From NCBI GenBank assembly GCA_954871525.1, contig OX940863.1, forward strand, positions 43,634,501 through 43,698,500: a DNA stretch of 64,000 nt. The letters run 5' to 3'. The translations under genes were made by a program, and so were the position numbers. Shown here one piece after another: positions 40,316 to 49,987 of this stretch. Below the pieces are notes generated by a model that did not search any database, was not told where the DNA came from, and was given only the letters and a program-made list of their open reading frames with translations. This DNA comes from Parietaria judaica. Lineage: Eukaryota > Streptophyta > Magnoliopsida > Rosales > Urticaceae. The stretch's first letter is position 1, and every line of letters begins with the position of its first letter.

Positions 40316-42473
40316 TTTACTTATTTTAATCCCTAAATAGCGAAGCACTATCTCGTAGTGTCTATATGAAGCCGTTAATGGGTTAAAATCTTTACCGAAA
40401 AACTGTTAAAAATTGGTTTTCTTGCGAGAGCAAATACTATCCGTTCTTGACGAAATTTGAGTTGCTAGACCTTCGTTAGGGTTGTATTGTTATAAATTTG
40501 TTTATTTTTGGCATTAAAAGTTTTTGGAGCTCTCTTTAAACACAGTTTCAACAATTAATGAGTGCTCCAAAAAAAACTGAGTCTTTTTCCCATTTTACGC
40601 GAAAGAACCCTAATTAAACGATATTTTAAACAAAAAATGAACTTCCAAATGCTAAACAATGTGTAATTATATCACATTTACTTATTTTAATCCCTAAATA
40701 GCGAAGCACTATCTCGTAGTTTCTATATGAAGCCGTTAATGGGTTAAAATCTTTACCAAAAACTGTTAAAAAAAAATTTCTTGCGAGAGAAAATACGATC
40801 CGTTCTAGACGAAATTTGAGTTGCTAGACCTTGGTTATGGTGGTATTGTTATAAATTGGTTTAGTTTTGGCATTAAAAGTTTTTGGAGCTCTCTTTAAAC
40901 CCAGTGTCAACAATTAATGCGTGCTCCAAAAAAAACTGAGTCTTTTTCCCATTTTACGCGAAAGAACCCTAATTAAACGATATTTTAAACAAAAAGTGAA
41001 CTTCCAAATGCTAAACAATGTGTAATTGTATCACGTTTACTTATTTTAATCCCTAAATAGCGAAGCACTATCTCGTAGTGTCTATATGAAGCCGTTAATG
41101 GGTTAAAATCTTTACCGAAAAACTGTTAAAAATTGATTTTCTTGCGAGAGCAAATACTATCCGTTCTTGACGAAATTTGAGTTGCTAGACCTTCGTTAGG
41201 GTTGTATTGTTATAAATTTGTTTAGTTTTGGCATTAAAAGTTTTTGGAGCTCTCTTTAAACACAGTTTCAACAATTAATGAGTGCTCCAAAAAAAACTGA
41301 GTCTTTTTCCCATTTTACGCGAAAGAACCCTAATTAAACGATATTTTAAACAAAAAATGAACTTCCAAATGCTAAACAATGTGTAATTGTATCACATTTA
41401 CTTATTTTAATCCCTAAATAGCGAAGCACTATCTCGTAGTTTCTATATGAAGCCGTTAATGGGTTAAAATCTTTACCAAAAACTGTTAAAAAAAAATTTC
41501 TTGCGAGAGAAAATACGATCCGTTCTAGACGAAATTTGAGTTGCTAGACCTTGGTTATGGTGGTGTTGTTATAAATTGGTTTAGTTTTGGCATTAAAAGT
41601 TTTTGGAGCTCTCTTTAAACCCAGTGTCAACAATTAATGCGTGCTCCAAAAAAAACTGAGTCTTTTTCCAATTTTACGCGAAAGAACCCTAATTAAACGA
41701 TATTTTAAACAAAAAGTGAACTTCCAAATGCTAAACAATGTGTAATTGTATCACGTTTACTTATTTTAATCCCTAAATAGCGAAGCACTATCTCGTAGTG
41801 TCTATATGAAGCCGTTAATGGGTTAAAATCTTTACCGAAAAACTGTTAAAAATTGATTTTCTTGCGAGAGCAAATACTATCCGTTCTTGACGAAATTTGA
41901 GTTGCTAGACCTTCGTTAGGGTTGTATTGTTATAAATTTGTTTAGTTTTGGCATTAAAAGTTTTTGGAGCTCTCTTTAAACACAGTTTCAACAATTAATG
42001 AGTGCTCCAAAAAAAACTGAGTCTTTTTCCCATTTTACACGAAAGAACCCTAATTAAACGATATTTTAAACAAAAAATTAACTTCCAAATGCTAAACAAT
42101 GTGTAATTGTATCACATTTACTTATTTTAATCCCTAAATAGCGAAGCACTATCTCGTAGTTTCTATATGAAGCCGTTAATGGGTTAAAATCTTTACCAAA
42201 AACTGTTAAAAAAAATTTTCTTGCGAGAGAAAATACGATCCGTTCTAGACAAAATTTGAGTTGCTAGACCTTGGTTATGGTGGTATTGTTATAAATTGGT
42301 TTAGTTTTGGCATTAAAAGTTTTTGGAGCTCTATTTAAACCCAGTTTCAACAATTAGTGCGTGCTCCAAAAAAAACTGAGTCTTTTTCCCATTTTACGCG
42401 AAAGAACCCTAATTAAACGATATTTTAAACAAAAAATGAACTTCCAAATTCTAAACAATGTGTAATTGTAACA
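40316..42473. repeat. A-B dimer, three tandem ~720 bp copies
   Basis: A monomers start near 40,316, 41,036 and 41,756, each followed by a B monomer (40,676, 41,396, 42,116). B copies share GGTTATGGTGG and an expanded A run ending in TTTCTTGCG. The first two B copies share CCAGTGTCAAC; the last has CCAGTTTCAAC and CTATTTAAACC. The second and third A copies share AATTGATTTTC, so they are closest relatives. Confidence 0.85.
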
Positions 42474-45400
42474 CATTTACTTATTTTAATCCCTAAATAG
42501 CGAAGCACTATCTCGTATTTTCTATATGAAGCCGTTAATGGGTTAAAATCTTTACCGAAAAGTGTTAAAAATTGGTTTTCTTGCGAGAGAAAAGACGATC
42601 CGTTCTAGACGAAATTTGAGTTGCTAGACCTTCGTTAGGGTGGTATTGTTTTAAATTGGTTTAGTTTTGGCATTAAAAGTTTTTGGAGCTCTCTTTAAAC
42701 CCAGTTTCAACAATTAATGCGTGCTCCAAAAAAAACTGAGTCTTTTTCCCATTTTGCGCGAAAGAACCCTAATTAAACGATATTTTAAACAAAAAATAAA
42801 CTTCGAAATGCTAAACAATGTGTAATTGTAACACATTTACTTATTTTAATCCCTAAATAGCGAAGCACTATCTCGTAGTTTCTATATGAAGCCGTTAATG
42901 GGTTAAAATCTTTACCGAAAAGTGTTAAAAATTGGTTTTCTTGCGAGAGAAAATACGATCCGTTCTAGACAAAATTTGAGTTTCTAGACCTTCGTTAGTG
43001 TGGTATTGTTATAAATTGGTTTAGTTTTGGCATTAAAAGTTTATGGAGCTCTCTTTAAACCCAGTTTCAACAATTAATGCGTGCTCCAAAAAAAACTGAG
43101 TCTTTTTCCCATTTAACGCGAAAGAACCCTAATTAAACGATATTTTAAACAAAAAATGAACATCCAAATGCTAAACAATGTGTAATTGTAACACATTTAC
43201 TTCTTTTAATCCCTAAATAGCGAAGCACTATCTCGTATTTTCTATATGAAGCCGTTAATGGGTTAAAATCTTTACCGAAAAGTGTTAAAAATTGGTTTTC
43301 TTGTGAGAGAAAATACGATCCGTTCTAGACGAAATTTGAGTTGCTAGACCTTCGTTAGGGTGGTATTGTTTTAAATTGGTTTAGTTTTGGCATTAAAGTT
43401 TTTGGAGCTCTCTTTAAACCCAGTTTCAACAATTAATGCGTGCTCCAAATAAAACTGAGTCTTTTTCCCATTTTACGCGAAAGAACCCTAATTAAACGAT
43501 ATTTTAAACAAAAAGTGAACTTCCAAATGCTAAACAATGTGTAATTGTATCACGTTTACTTATTTTAATCCCTAAATAGCGAAGCACTATCTCGTAGTGT
43601 CTATATGAAGCCGTTAAAGGGTTAAAATCTTTACCGAAAAACTGTTAAAAATTGGTTTTCTTGCGAGAGCAAATACTATCCGTTCTTGACGAAATTTGAG
43701 TTGCTAGACCTTCGTTAGGGTTGTATTGTTATAAATTTGTTTAGTTTTGGCATTAAAAGTTTTTGGAGCTCTCTTTAAACACAGTTTCAACAATTAATGA
43801 GTGCTCCAAAAAAAACTGAGTCTTTTTCCCATTTTACGCGAAAGAACCCTAATTAAACGATATTTTAAACAAAAAATGAACTTCCAAATGCTAAACAATG
43901 TGTAATTGTATCACATTTACTTATTTTAATCCCTAAATAGCCAAGCACTATCTCGTAGTTTCTATATGAAGCCGTTAATGGGTTAAAATCTTTACCAAAA
44001 ACTGTTAAAAATTGTTTTCTTGCGAGAGAAAATACGATCCGTTCTAGACGAAATTTGAGTTGCTAGACCTTGGTTATGGTGGTATTGTTATAAATTGGTT
44101 TAGTTTTGGCATTAAAAGTTTTTGGAGCTCTCTTTAAACCCAGTTTCAACAATTAATGCGTGCTCCAAAAAAAACTGAGTGTTTTTCCCATTTTACGCGA
44201 AAGAACCCTAATTAAACGATATTTTAAACAAAAAATGAACTTCCAAATTCTAAACAATGTGTAATTGTAACACATTTACTTATTTTAATCCCTAAATAGC
44301 GAAGCACTATCTCGTATTTTCTATATGAAGCCGTTAATGGGTTAAAATCTTTACCGAAAAGTGTTAAAAATTGGTTTTCTTGCGAGAGAAAAGACGATCC
44401 GTTCTAGACGAAATTTGAGTTGCTAGACCTTCGTTAGGGTGGTATTGTTTTAAATTGGTTTAGTTTTGGCATTAAAAGTTTTTGGAGCTCTCTTTAAACC
44501 CAGTTTCAACAATTAATGCGTGCTCCAAAAAAAACTGAGTCTTTTTCCCATTTTGCGCGAAAGAACCCTAATTAAACGATATTTTAAACAAAAAATAAAC
44601 TTCGAAATGCTAAACAATGTGTAATTGTAACACATTTACTTATTTTAATCCCTAAATAGCGAAGCACTATCTCGTAGTTTCTATATGAAGCCGTTAATGG
44701 GTTAAAATCTTTACCGAAAAGTGTTAAAAATTGGTTTTCTTGCGAGAGAAAATACGATCCGTTCTAGACAAAATTTGAGTTTCTAGACCTTCGTTAGTGT
44801 GGTATTGTTATAAATTGGTTTAGTTTTGGCATTAAAAGTTTATGGAGCTCTCTTTAAACCCAGTTTCAACAATTAATGCGTGCTCCAAAAAAAACTGAGT
44901 CTTTTTCCCATTTAACGCGAAAGAACCCTAATTAAACGATATTTTAAACAAAAAATGAACTTCCAAATGCTAAACAATGTGTAATTGTAACACATTTACT
45001 TCTTTTAATCCCTAAATAGCGAAGCACTATCTCGTATTTTCTATATGAAGCCGTTAATGGGTTAAAATCTTTACCGAAAAGTGTTAAAAATTGGTTTTCT
45101 TGTGAGAGAAAATACGATCCGTTCTAGACGAAATTTGAGTTGCTAGACCTTCGTTAGGGTGGTATTGTTTTAAATTGGTTTAGTTTTGGCATTAAAGTTT
45201 TTGGAGCTCTCTTTAAACCCAGTTTCAACAATTAATGCGTGCTCCAAATAAAACTGAGTCTTTTTCCCATTTTACGCGAAAGAACCCTAATTAAACGATA
45301 TTTTAAACAAAAAGTGAACTTCCAAATGCTAAACAATGTGTAATTGTATCACATTTACTTATTTTAATCCCTAAATAGCCAAGCACTATCTCGTAGTTTC

Positions 45401-47144
45401 TATATGAAGCCGTTAATGGGTTAAAATCTTTACCAAAAACTGTTAAAAATTGTTTTCTTGCGAGAGAAAATACGATCCGTTCTAGACGAAATTTGAGTTG
45501 CTAGACCTTGGTTATGGTGGTATTGTTATAAATTGGTTTAGTTTTGGCATTAAAAGTTTTTGGAGCTCTCTTTAAACCCAGTTTCAACAATTAATGCGTG
45601 CTCCAAAAAAAACTGAGTGTTTTTCCCATTTAACGCGAAAGAACCCTAATTAAACGATATTTTAAACAAAAAATGAACTTCCAAATACTAAACAATGTGT
45701 AATTGTAACACATTTACTTCTTTTAATCCCTAAATAGCGAAGCACTATCTCATATTTTCTATATGAAGCCGTTAATGGGTTAAAATCTTTACCGAAAAGT
45801 GTTAAAAATTGGTTTTCTTGTGAGAGAAAATACAATCCGTTCTAGACGAAATTTGAGTTGCTAGACCTTCGTTAGGGTGGTATTGTTTTAAATTGGTTTA
45901 GTTTTGGCATTAAAGTTTTTGGAGCTCTCTTTAAACCCAGTTTCAACAATTAATGCGTGCTCCAAATAAAACTGAGTCTTTTTCCCATTTTACGCGAAAG
46001 AACCCTAATTAAACGATATTTTAAACAAAAAGTGAACTTCCAAATGCTAAACAATGTGTAATTGTATCACGTTTACTTATTTTAATCCCTAAATAGCGAA
46101 GCACTATCTCGTAGTGTCTATATGAAGCCGTTAATGGGTTAAAATCTTTACCGAAAAACTGTTAAAAATTGGTTTTCTGGCGAGAGCAAATACTATCCGT
46201 TCTTGACGAAATTTGAGTTTGCTAGACCTTCGTTAGGGTTGTATTGTTATAAATTTGTTTAGTTTTGGCATTAAAAGTTTTTGGAGCTCTCTTTAAACAC
46301 AGTTTCAACAATTAATGAGTGCTCCAAAAAAAACTGAGTCTTTTTCCCATTTTACGCGAAAGAACCCTAATTAAACGATATTTTAAACAAAAAATGAACT
46401 TCCAAATGCTAAACAATGTGTAATTGTATCACATTTACTTATTTTAATCCCTAAATAGCCAAGCACTATCTCGTAGTTTCTATATGAAGCCGTTAATGGG
46501 TTAAAATCTTTACCAAAAACTGTTAAAAATTATTTTCTTGCGAGAGAAAATACGATCCGTTCTAGACGAAATTTGAGTTGCTAGACCTTGGTTATGGTGG
46601 TATTGTTATAAATTGGTTTAGTTTTGGCATTAAAAGTTTTTGGAGCTCTCTTTAAACCCAGTTTCAACAATTAATGCGTGCTCCAAAAAAAAACTGAGTC
46701 TTTTTCCCATTTTACGCGAAAGAACCCTAATTAAACGATATTTTAAACAAAAAATGAACTTCCAAATGCTAAACAATGTGTAATTGTAACACATTTACTT
46801 ATTTTAATCCCTAAATAGCGAAGCACTATCTCGTATTTTCTATATGAAGCCGTTAATGGGTTAAAATCTTTACCGAAAACTGTTAAAAATTGGTTTTCTT
46901 GCGAGAGAAAAGACGATCCGTTCTAGACAAAATTTGAGTTGCTAGACCTTCGTTAGGGTGGTATTGTTTTAAATTGGTTTAGTTTTGGCATTAAAAGTTT
47001 TTGGAGCTCTCTTTAAACCCAGTTTCAACAATTAATGCGTGCTCCAAAAAAAACTGAGTCTTTTTCCCATTTTGCGCGAAAGAACCCTAATTAAACGATA
47101 TTTTAAACAAAAAATGAACTTCCAAATGCTAAACAATGTGTAAT
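42474..47144. repeat. C-D-E-A-B pentamer and a partly deleted copy
   Basis: Monomers 42,474-44,272 read C-D-E-A-B. The next block repeats C-D-E with the same private markers about 1,799 bp later: AAAATAAACTTCGAAATGC near 42,793 and 44,592, GTTTATGGAGCTC near 43,039 and 44,838, and ACTTCTTTTAATCC near 43,198 and 44,997. It then goes directly to B without A at about 45,352. A further E (45,711), A (46,071), B (46,432) and C-like monomer (46,793) lead up to the retrotransposon insertion at 47,145. Confidence 0.82.
47140..47144. repeat. Target site duplication, left copy (GTAAT)
   Basis: GTAAT directly precedes the 5' LTR and is repeated after the 3' LTR at 57,189-57,193. Joining the flanks over one copy gives ATGTGTAATTGTATCACG, an ordinary satellite junction, which proves the element ends and a clean integrase-mediated insertion. 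Confidence 0.97.
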
Positions 47145-49173
47145 TGTGATAACCCAAATTCTCACGTACAATTATGACCAGTAATAACACATTCACGATG
47201 CATAATAAAACATTTCATATAGATTGCACACCTCCTATACCTTATGTACAAGAACATTATTTGTTTTTAACATCGTTTGTTGAGTAATTTCATGCAGCGT
47301 GAAGGTCCGGTATTCCTCAAGAGTGAAGCATTGTGTGCTAAATCAGTAAATGAATTAATATTATAAGCATTTGGATGATAAATGCATACATATAGTACTC
47401 GTTCATTTTCATTGTTCAGATTTCGGTAAAATTAACGATACATTGAAATCTGTGCATTTTTTATGATATCACAAGTAGGTCAAATATAATTTGTTAAATT
47501 ATTTATTTCATTCTAGAAAATAATAAAAAAAATTAAGTCAAAGTCAATTCTAAGCAAGCATGACGTTTTGGTTTTGTACTTTGCTCGGTCAGCGAGAAAT
47601 GGCTCGGTTTAACTTTTAAAAGATCGTCGGTTAATATTTTTTGTTCAATTAGTTAATTTAGAAATTATATCTATTTTATTACTAGCTAGATTAACATGAT
47701 ATTAATAAAATAAAATATGTTATTATATGAATTATTAATTATAGTCAATCATTTGATTGGATATATGCTAGGTTGTATTATAAAGTAATGAAACTGGCTT
47801 AATAAAGTCGGTATGTGCAAAGTAGGACAAAATAAGGTTCCTAGGACTAAGTCTCATAAATCTATGATAGGAAGAGGTATAGGTTAATCTTTCTAACTCC
47901 AATAGTCATCGTGTAGATTTTTGTGGAGATGACACCAAGCTTGATAAAGGAGTTTACATTTTTACCCTTTGCCTTATCTATATCCACTAGAAAGCTTGTA
48001 CCTTAATGATAGTTGATTCCATCTTCGACGAGATCATCTTCACAGCAAGGAAAAATCTCCCAAAATATTCTTTAGTCAAATTAAGAACCATAGTGAGCAG
48101 TGGGCCTTAAGTTGGTGTTTGAACTTGGAAGTTAGAGCAATTTCAATGGTTAGTATGAGTCTCTCACTTTCTTTTTCGTTTGATTTCAAAGCACCAGCAT
48201 TTAATTTACATTTTATAGCACAGTATGATGACTATTCAATGATATATTGGTTTAAAATGATATTCATAATGGTTTGGTGGATTCAATTGCCAAGGATTTA
48301 GCATATATATTATCAAAGAGCTAGTTTGTGTTTTTGTAAGGAAATTTAAGAAGTTAGCCTGCTGCCCTAATTATAAATTTTTAAATGAACCGTGGTTGGT
48401 TTATAATAGTTTCTTACATCATGAATTTGCATTTGTGTTGATCATATTTATTATTATTTTGGCCAAAGATTTGATTTGGACACTTATAGAGCTAGTTTAT
48501 TCGATTTATTGGATTCCCGGTATTTGGTTGCAACCCGTATATATTTTAGAAGCAGCGTAGTATTTTTTAGTACAAGTTTAGTTGATTGTAAAATACAAAG
48601 GAAACTATGTCCCATGGTTTCTAAAAAGAGATTACAATTTTATCTCAACCGAGCTAATTTTGCTGAAATGTGTGTTAAAGAACTATATATCGTGAAATTT
48701 GACTTGAAATATGCACGGAATTACTTGTATAAGTATAAAGCATTCACGGATAGTGAAATTGATGTCTTGAGTACTTGGTAATAAATTCATTAGGTGGCTA
48801 GCACACATTGCTCATTGAGGAAACTAGACTGAATCGTTTGCACGGGTATTCGACGTAAAAAGGTAAACATGAACTCTTTTAAAACTATCACAAGGACATA
48901 GTATGAAAGCACTATGTTATATGAGTATGAGTATTCCGTGTTTAAAAAATTATAAAGAGAATGTACCACTTTAAAAGGTGTGAACATTGACGAGTTAATT
49001 TGTTGGTGGCCTATATTAGTCCCTAGGATTGGGGGATTAATATGTCTTATGGGATATTGTTTGTGCCATAGGACTTTCTCGGACTTATTGTAGTTCCTAG
49101 GATTGGGGGACTACGGTGTCTCATGTGTATGATTGAGATACTTATATATGGCCAGAGTCCGATAGTTTGCTCA

Positions 49174-49179
49174 CACGTG
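49174..49179. promoter_or_regulatory. G-box CACGTG in 5' LTR, first copy
   Basis: CACGTGG lies at the end of the first 170 bp unit; an equivalent CACGTGG at 49,338 ends the second. CACGTG is the core site of plant bZIP and bHLH factors. The position upstream of the TATA-like run fits a U3 promoter, but a six-base word in 2.7 kb is weak evidence. The 3' LTR has both at 56,561 and 56,725. Confidence 0.35.
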
Positions 49180-49337
49180 GCCTTGTTAGTCCTTAGGATT
49201 GGGGGACTAACACATCTTGTGGGATAGGATTGGTTCCATAAGATGTTTTCGAACCTATTGTAACTCCTAGGATTGGGGAGTTACGATGTCTCATGTGTAT
49301 GATTGAGATATTTGTATGTGGCCAAGGTTCGATGGGA

Positions 49338-49343
49338 CACGTG
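49338..49343. promoter_or_regulatory. G-box CACGTG in 5' LTR, second copy
   Basis: The duplicated counterpart of the site at 49,174, in context GACACGTGGAAG. Retention of the motif in both halves of the duplication is mildly suggestive of use. Confidence 0.35.
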
Positions 49344-49630
49344 GAAGCTTACTAATAGGCCTAGACGATTAACCTTCTTTGAACACATAATAACGCGCGT
49401 AATATTTTATAATATATTGGTACTATGAGAATAAAAGTTTATGGTATGTTGAAGTTTATCTATATGTATACGGTTCTTGTTTACTGAGCTTTAGCTCACG
49501 TAGTTCTTGTGATATAGGTGAGGGTGCATCTAGATATGACTAGTCATCTTGGCGTTTGGATGAGCACTCTCGCACACCGTAAAGCATATGTATATGGAAC
49601 CTTTTGACCTAATGGGCCTATTTTGAATTG

Positions 49631-49639
49631 TATATATAG
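49631..49639 (+). promoter_or_regulatory. Possible LTR TATA box
   Basis: TATATATAG lies 163 bases before the LTR end. If it is the promoter, transcripts would start around 49,660-49,670 and U5 would be short. Other AT runs could serve instead. AATAAA at 49,430 is a possible but unproven polyadenylation signal, and its position upstream of this TATA does not fit neatly. Confidence 0.35.
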
Positions 49640-49801
49640 TTTTGATGTCCATATGTACATAGGACAAAGTAACATGGTCGTTATAAAGTAATTTCGTGTA
49701 TGTACAAAACTATATTACATACTAGAAATATCAAAGTTTAATTTTGTCCACTTTTTGGAAAGTGAAACTGTTTTAAACTAAAAGAGGTAGCGGGTGCTAC
49801 A

Positions 49802-49987
49802 TGTTTGGTATCAGAGCCCAAGGTTTAAATCTTTTCTGTAGACTTTCCATATACATTGTTTCCCGGGTGGAGATGTTCAGCCAAACTTTAAGTTTTACTT
49901 TGATTTTGACAATGAGAAGAATGAAATGTGTTCGTTATTGGTTATAAAATAAAGTGTACGCGACTAAGGATGATATATATATAGGAT
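49802..49987 (+). other. Retrotransposon 5' untranslated leader
   Basis: 186 bp between the 5' LTR and the gag-pol start. It holds the primer site at its beginning. Packaging signals would be expected here, but none can be recognised by eye. It ends in an AT-rich run (TGATATATATATAGGAT) just before the ATG. Confidence 0.8.
49806..49818 (+). other. Primer binding site, tRNA-iMet type
   Basis: TGGTATCAGAGCC lies four bases after the 5' LTR. This is the usual plant LTR-retrotransposon site complementary to the 3' end of initiator methionine tRNA, where minus-strand DNA synthesis starts. Confidence 0.95.

Larger units (their letters stand above)
1..47144. repeat. ~360 bp satellite array, left part (~131 monomers)
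   Basis: The whole stretch is head-to-tail copies of one AT-rich monomer. Landmark words such as ACTTATTTTAATCCCTAAAT, CTATATGAAGCCGTTAATGG and GCTAAACAATGTGTAATTG return every 359-361 bp (for example monomer starts near 1, 361, 720, 1,080, 1,439). All copies are in the same orientation. I found no foreign insertion before 47,145, only substitutions and small indels such as a ~5 bp loss near 1,792. No long reading frame exists. Monomers differ in type-specific substitutions that recur in order, so the array is built of higher-order repeats. This is typical of plant centromeric, pericentromeric or subtelomeric satellites; the sequence alone does not say which. Confidence 0.98.
49013..49343 (+). 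repeat. 170 bp tandem duplication with four hairpins, 5' LTR
   Basis: Two copies offset by 170 bp begin at 49,016 and 49,186 and share GTCTCATGTGTATGATTGAG. Each has two inverted repeats around a conserved TAGGATTG-type loop: 49,013-49,043, 49,090-49,114, 49,184-49,212 and 49,260-49,284. Arms are ATATTAGTCCC/GGGATTAATAT, GTAGTTCC/GGGGACTAC (outer eight pair), TGTTAGTCC/GGACTAACA and GTAACTCC/GGAGTTAC. Arm bases differ between hairpins yet stay paired, including G-U pairs. Confidence 0.85.
47145..49801 (+). repeat. 5' LTR (2,657 bp)
   Basis: Begins TGTGATAACCC and ends GGGTGCTACA, the TG...CA ends of LTRs. It matches 54,532-57,188 base for base in length. Differences from the 3' LTR that I could find are at 47,368, 47,575, 48,043, 48,223, 48,371, 48,798, 48,826, 48,943, 49,005 and 49,161. 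The LTR is long for its 4,730 bp internal region. It has no convincing gene: the open frames at 48,119-48,301 and 48,476-48,781 start at TTG, not ATG. It contains a 170 bp tandem duplication with four hairpins, two G-boxes and a late TATA-like run. Confidence 0.97.

Noticed and set aside
1..47144. CRISPR-like array because of regular repetition
   Set aside because: The whole 360 bp unit is repeated with no unique spacers between short repeats. This is tandem satellite DNA in a eukaryote.
48119..48301. 60-codon open frame in the 5' LTR, repeated at 55,506-55,688
   Set aside because: TTG start, low-complexity hydrophobic product, no family match by eye. Expected by chance in AT-rich LTR sequence.
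48476..48781. 101-codon open frame in the 5' LTR, repeated at 55,863-56,168 in the 3' LTR
   Set aside because: It begins at TTG rather than ATG, has no recognisable domain, and is the same in both LTRs simply because LTRs are near-identical copies.
48790..48987. 65-codon reverse-strand frame in the LTR (also 56,177-56,374)
   Set aside because: No supporting motif and no promoter context. Reads as a chance frame.
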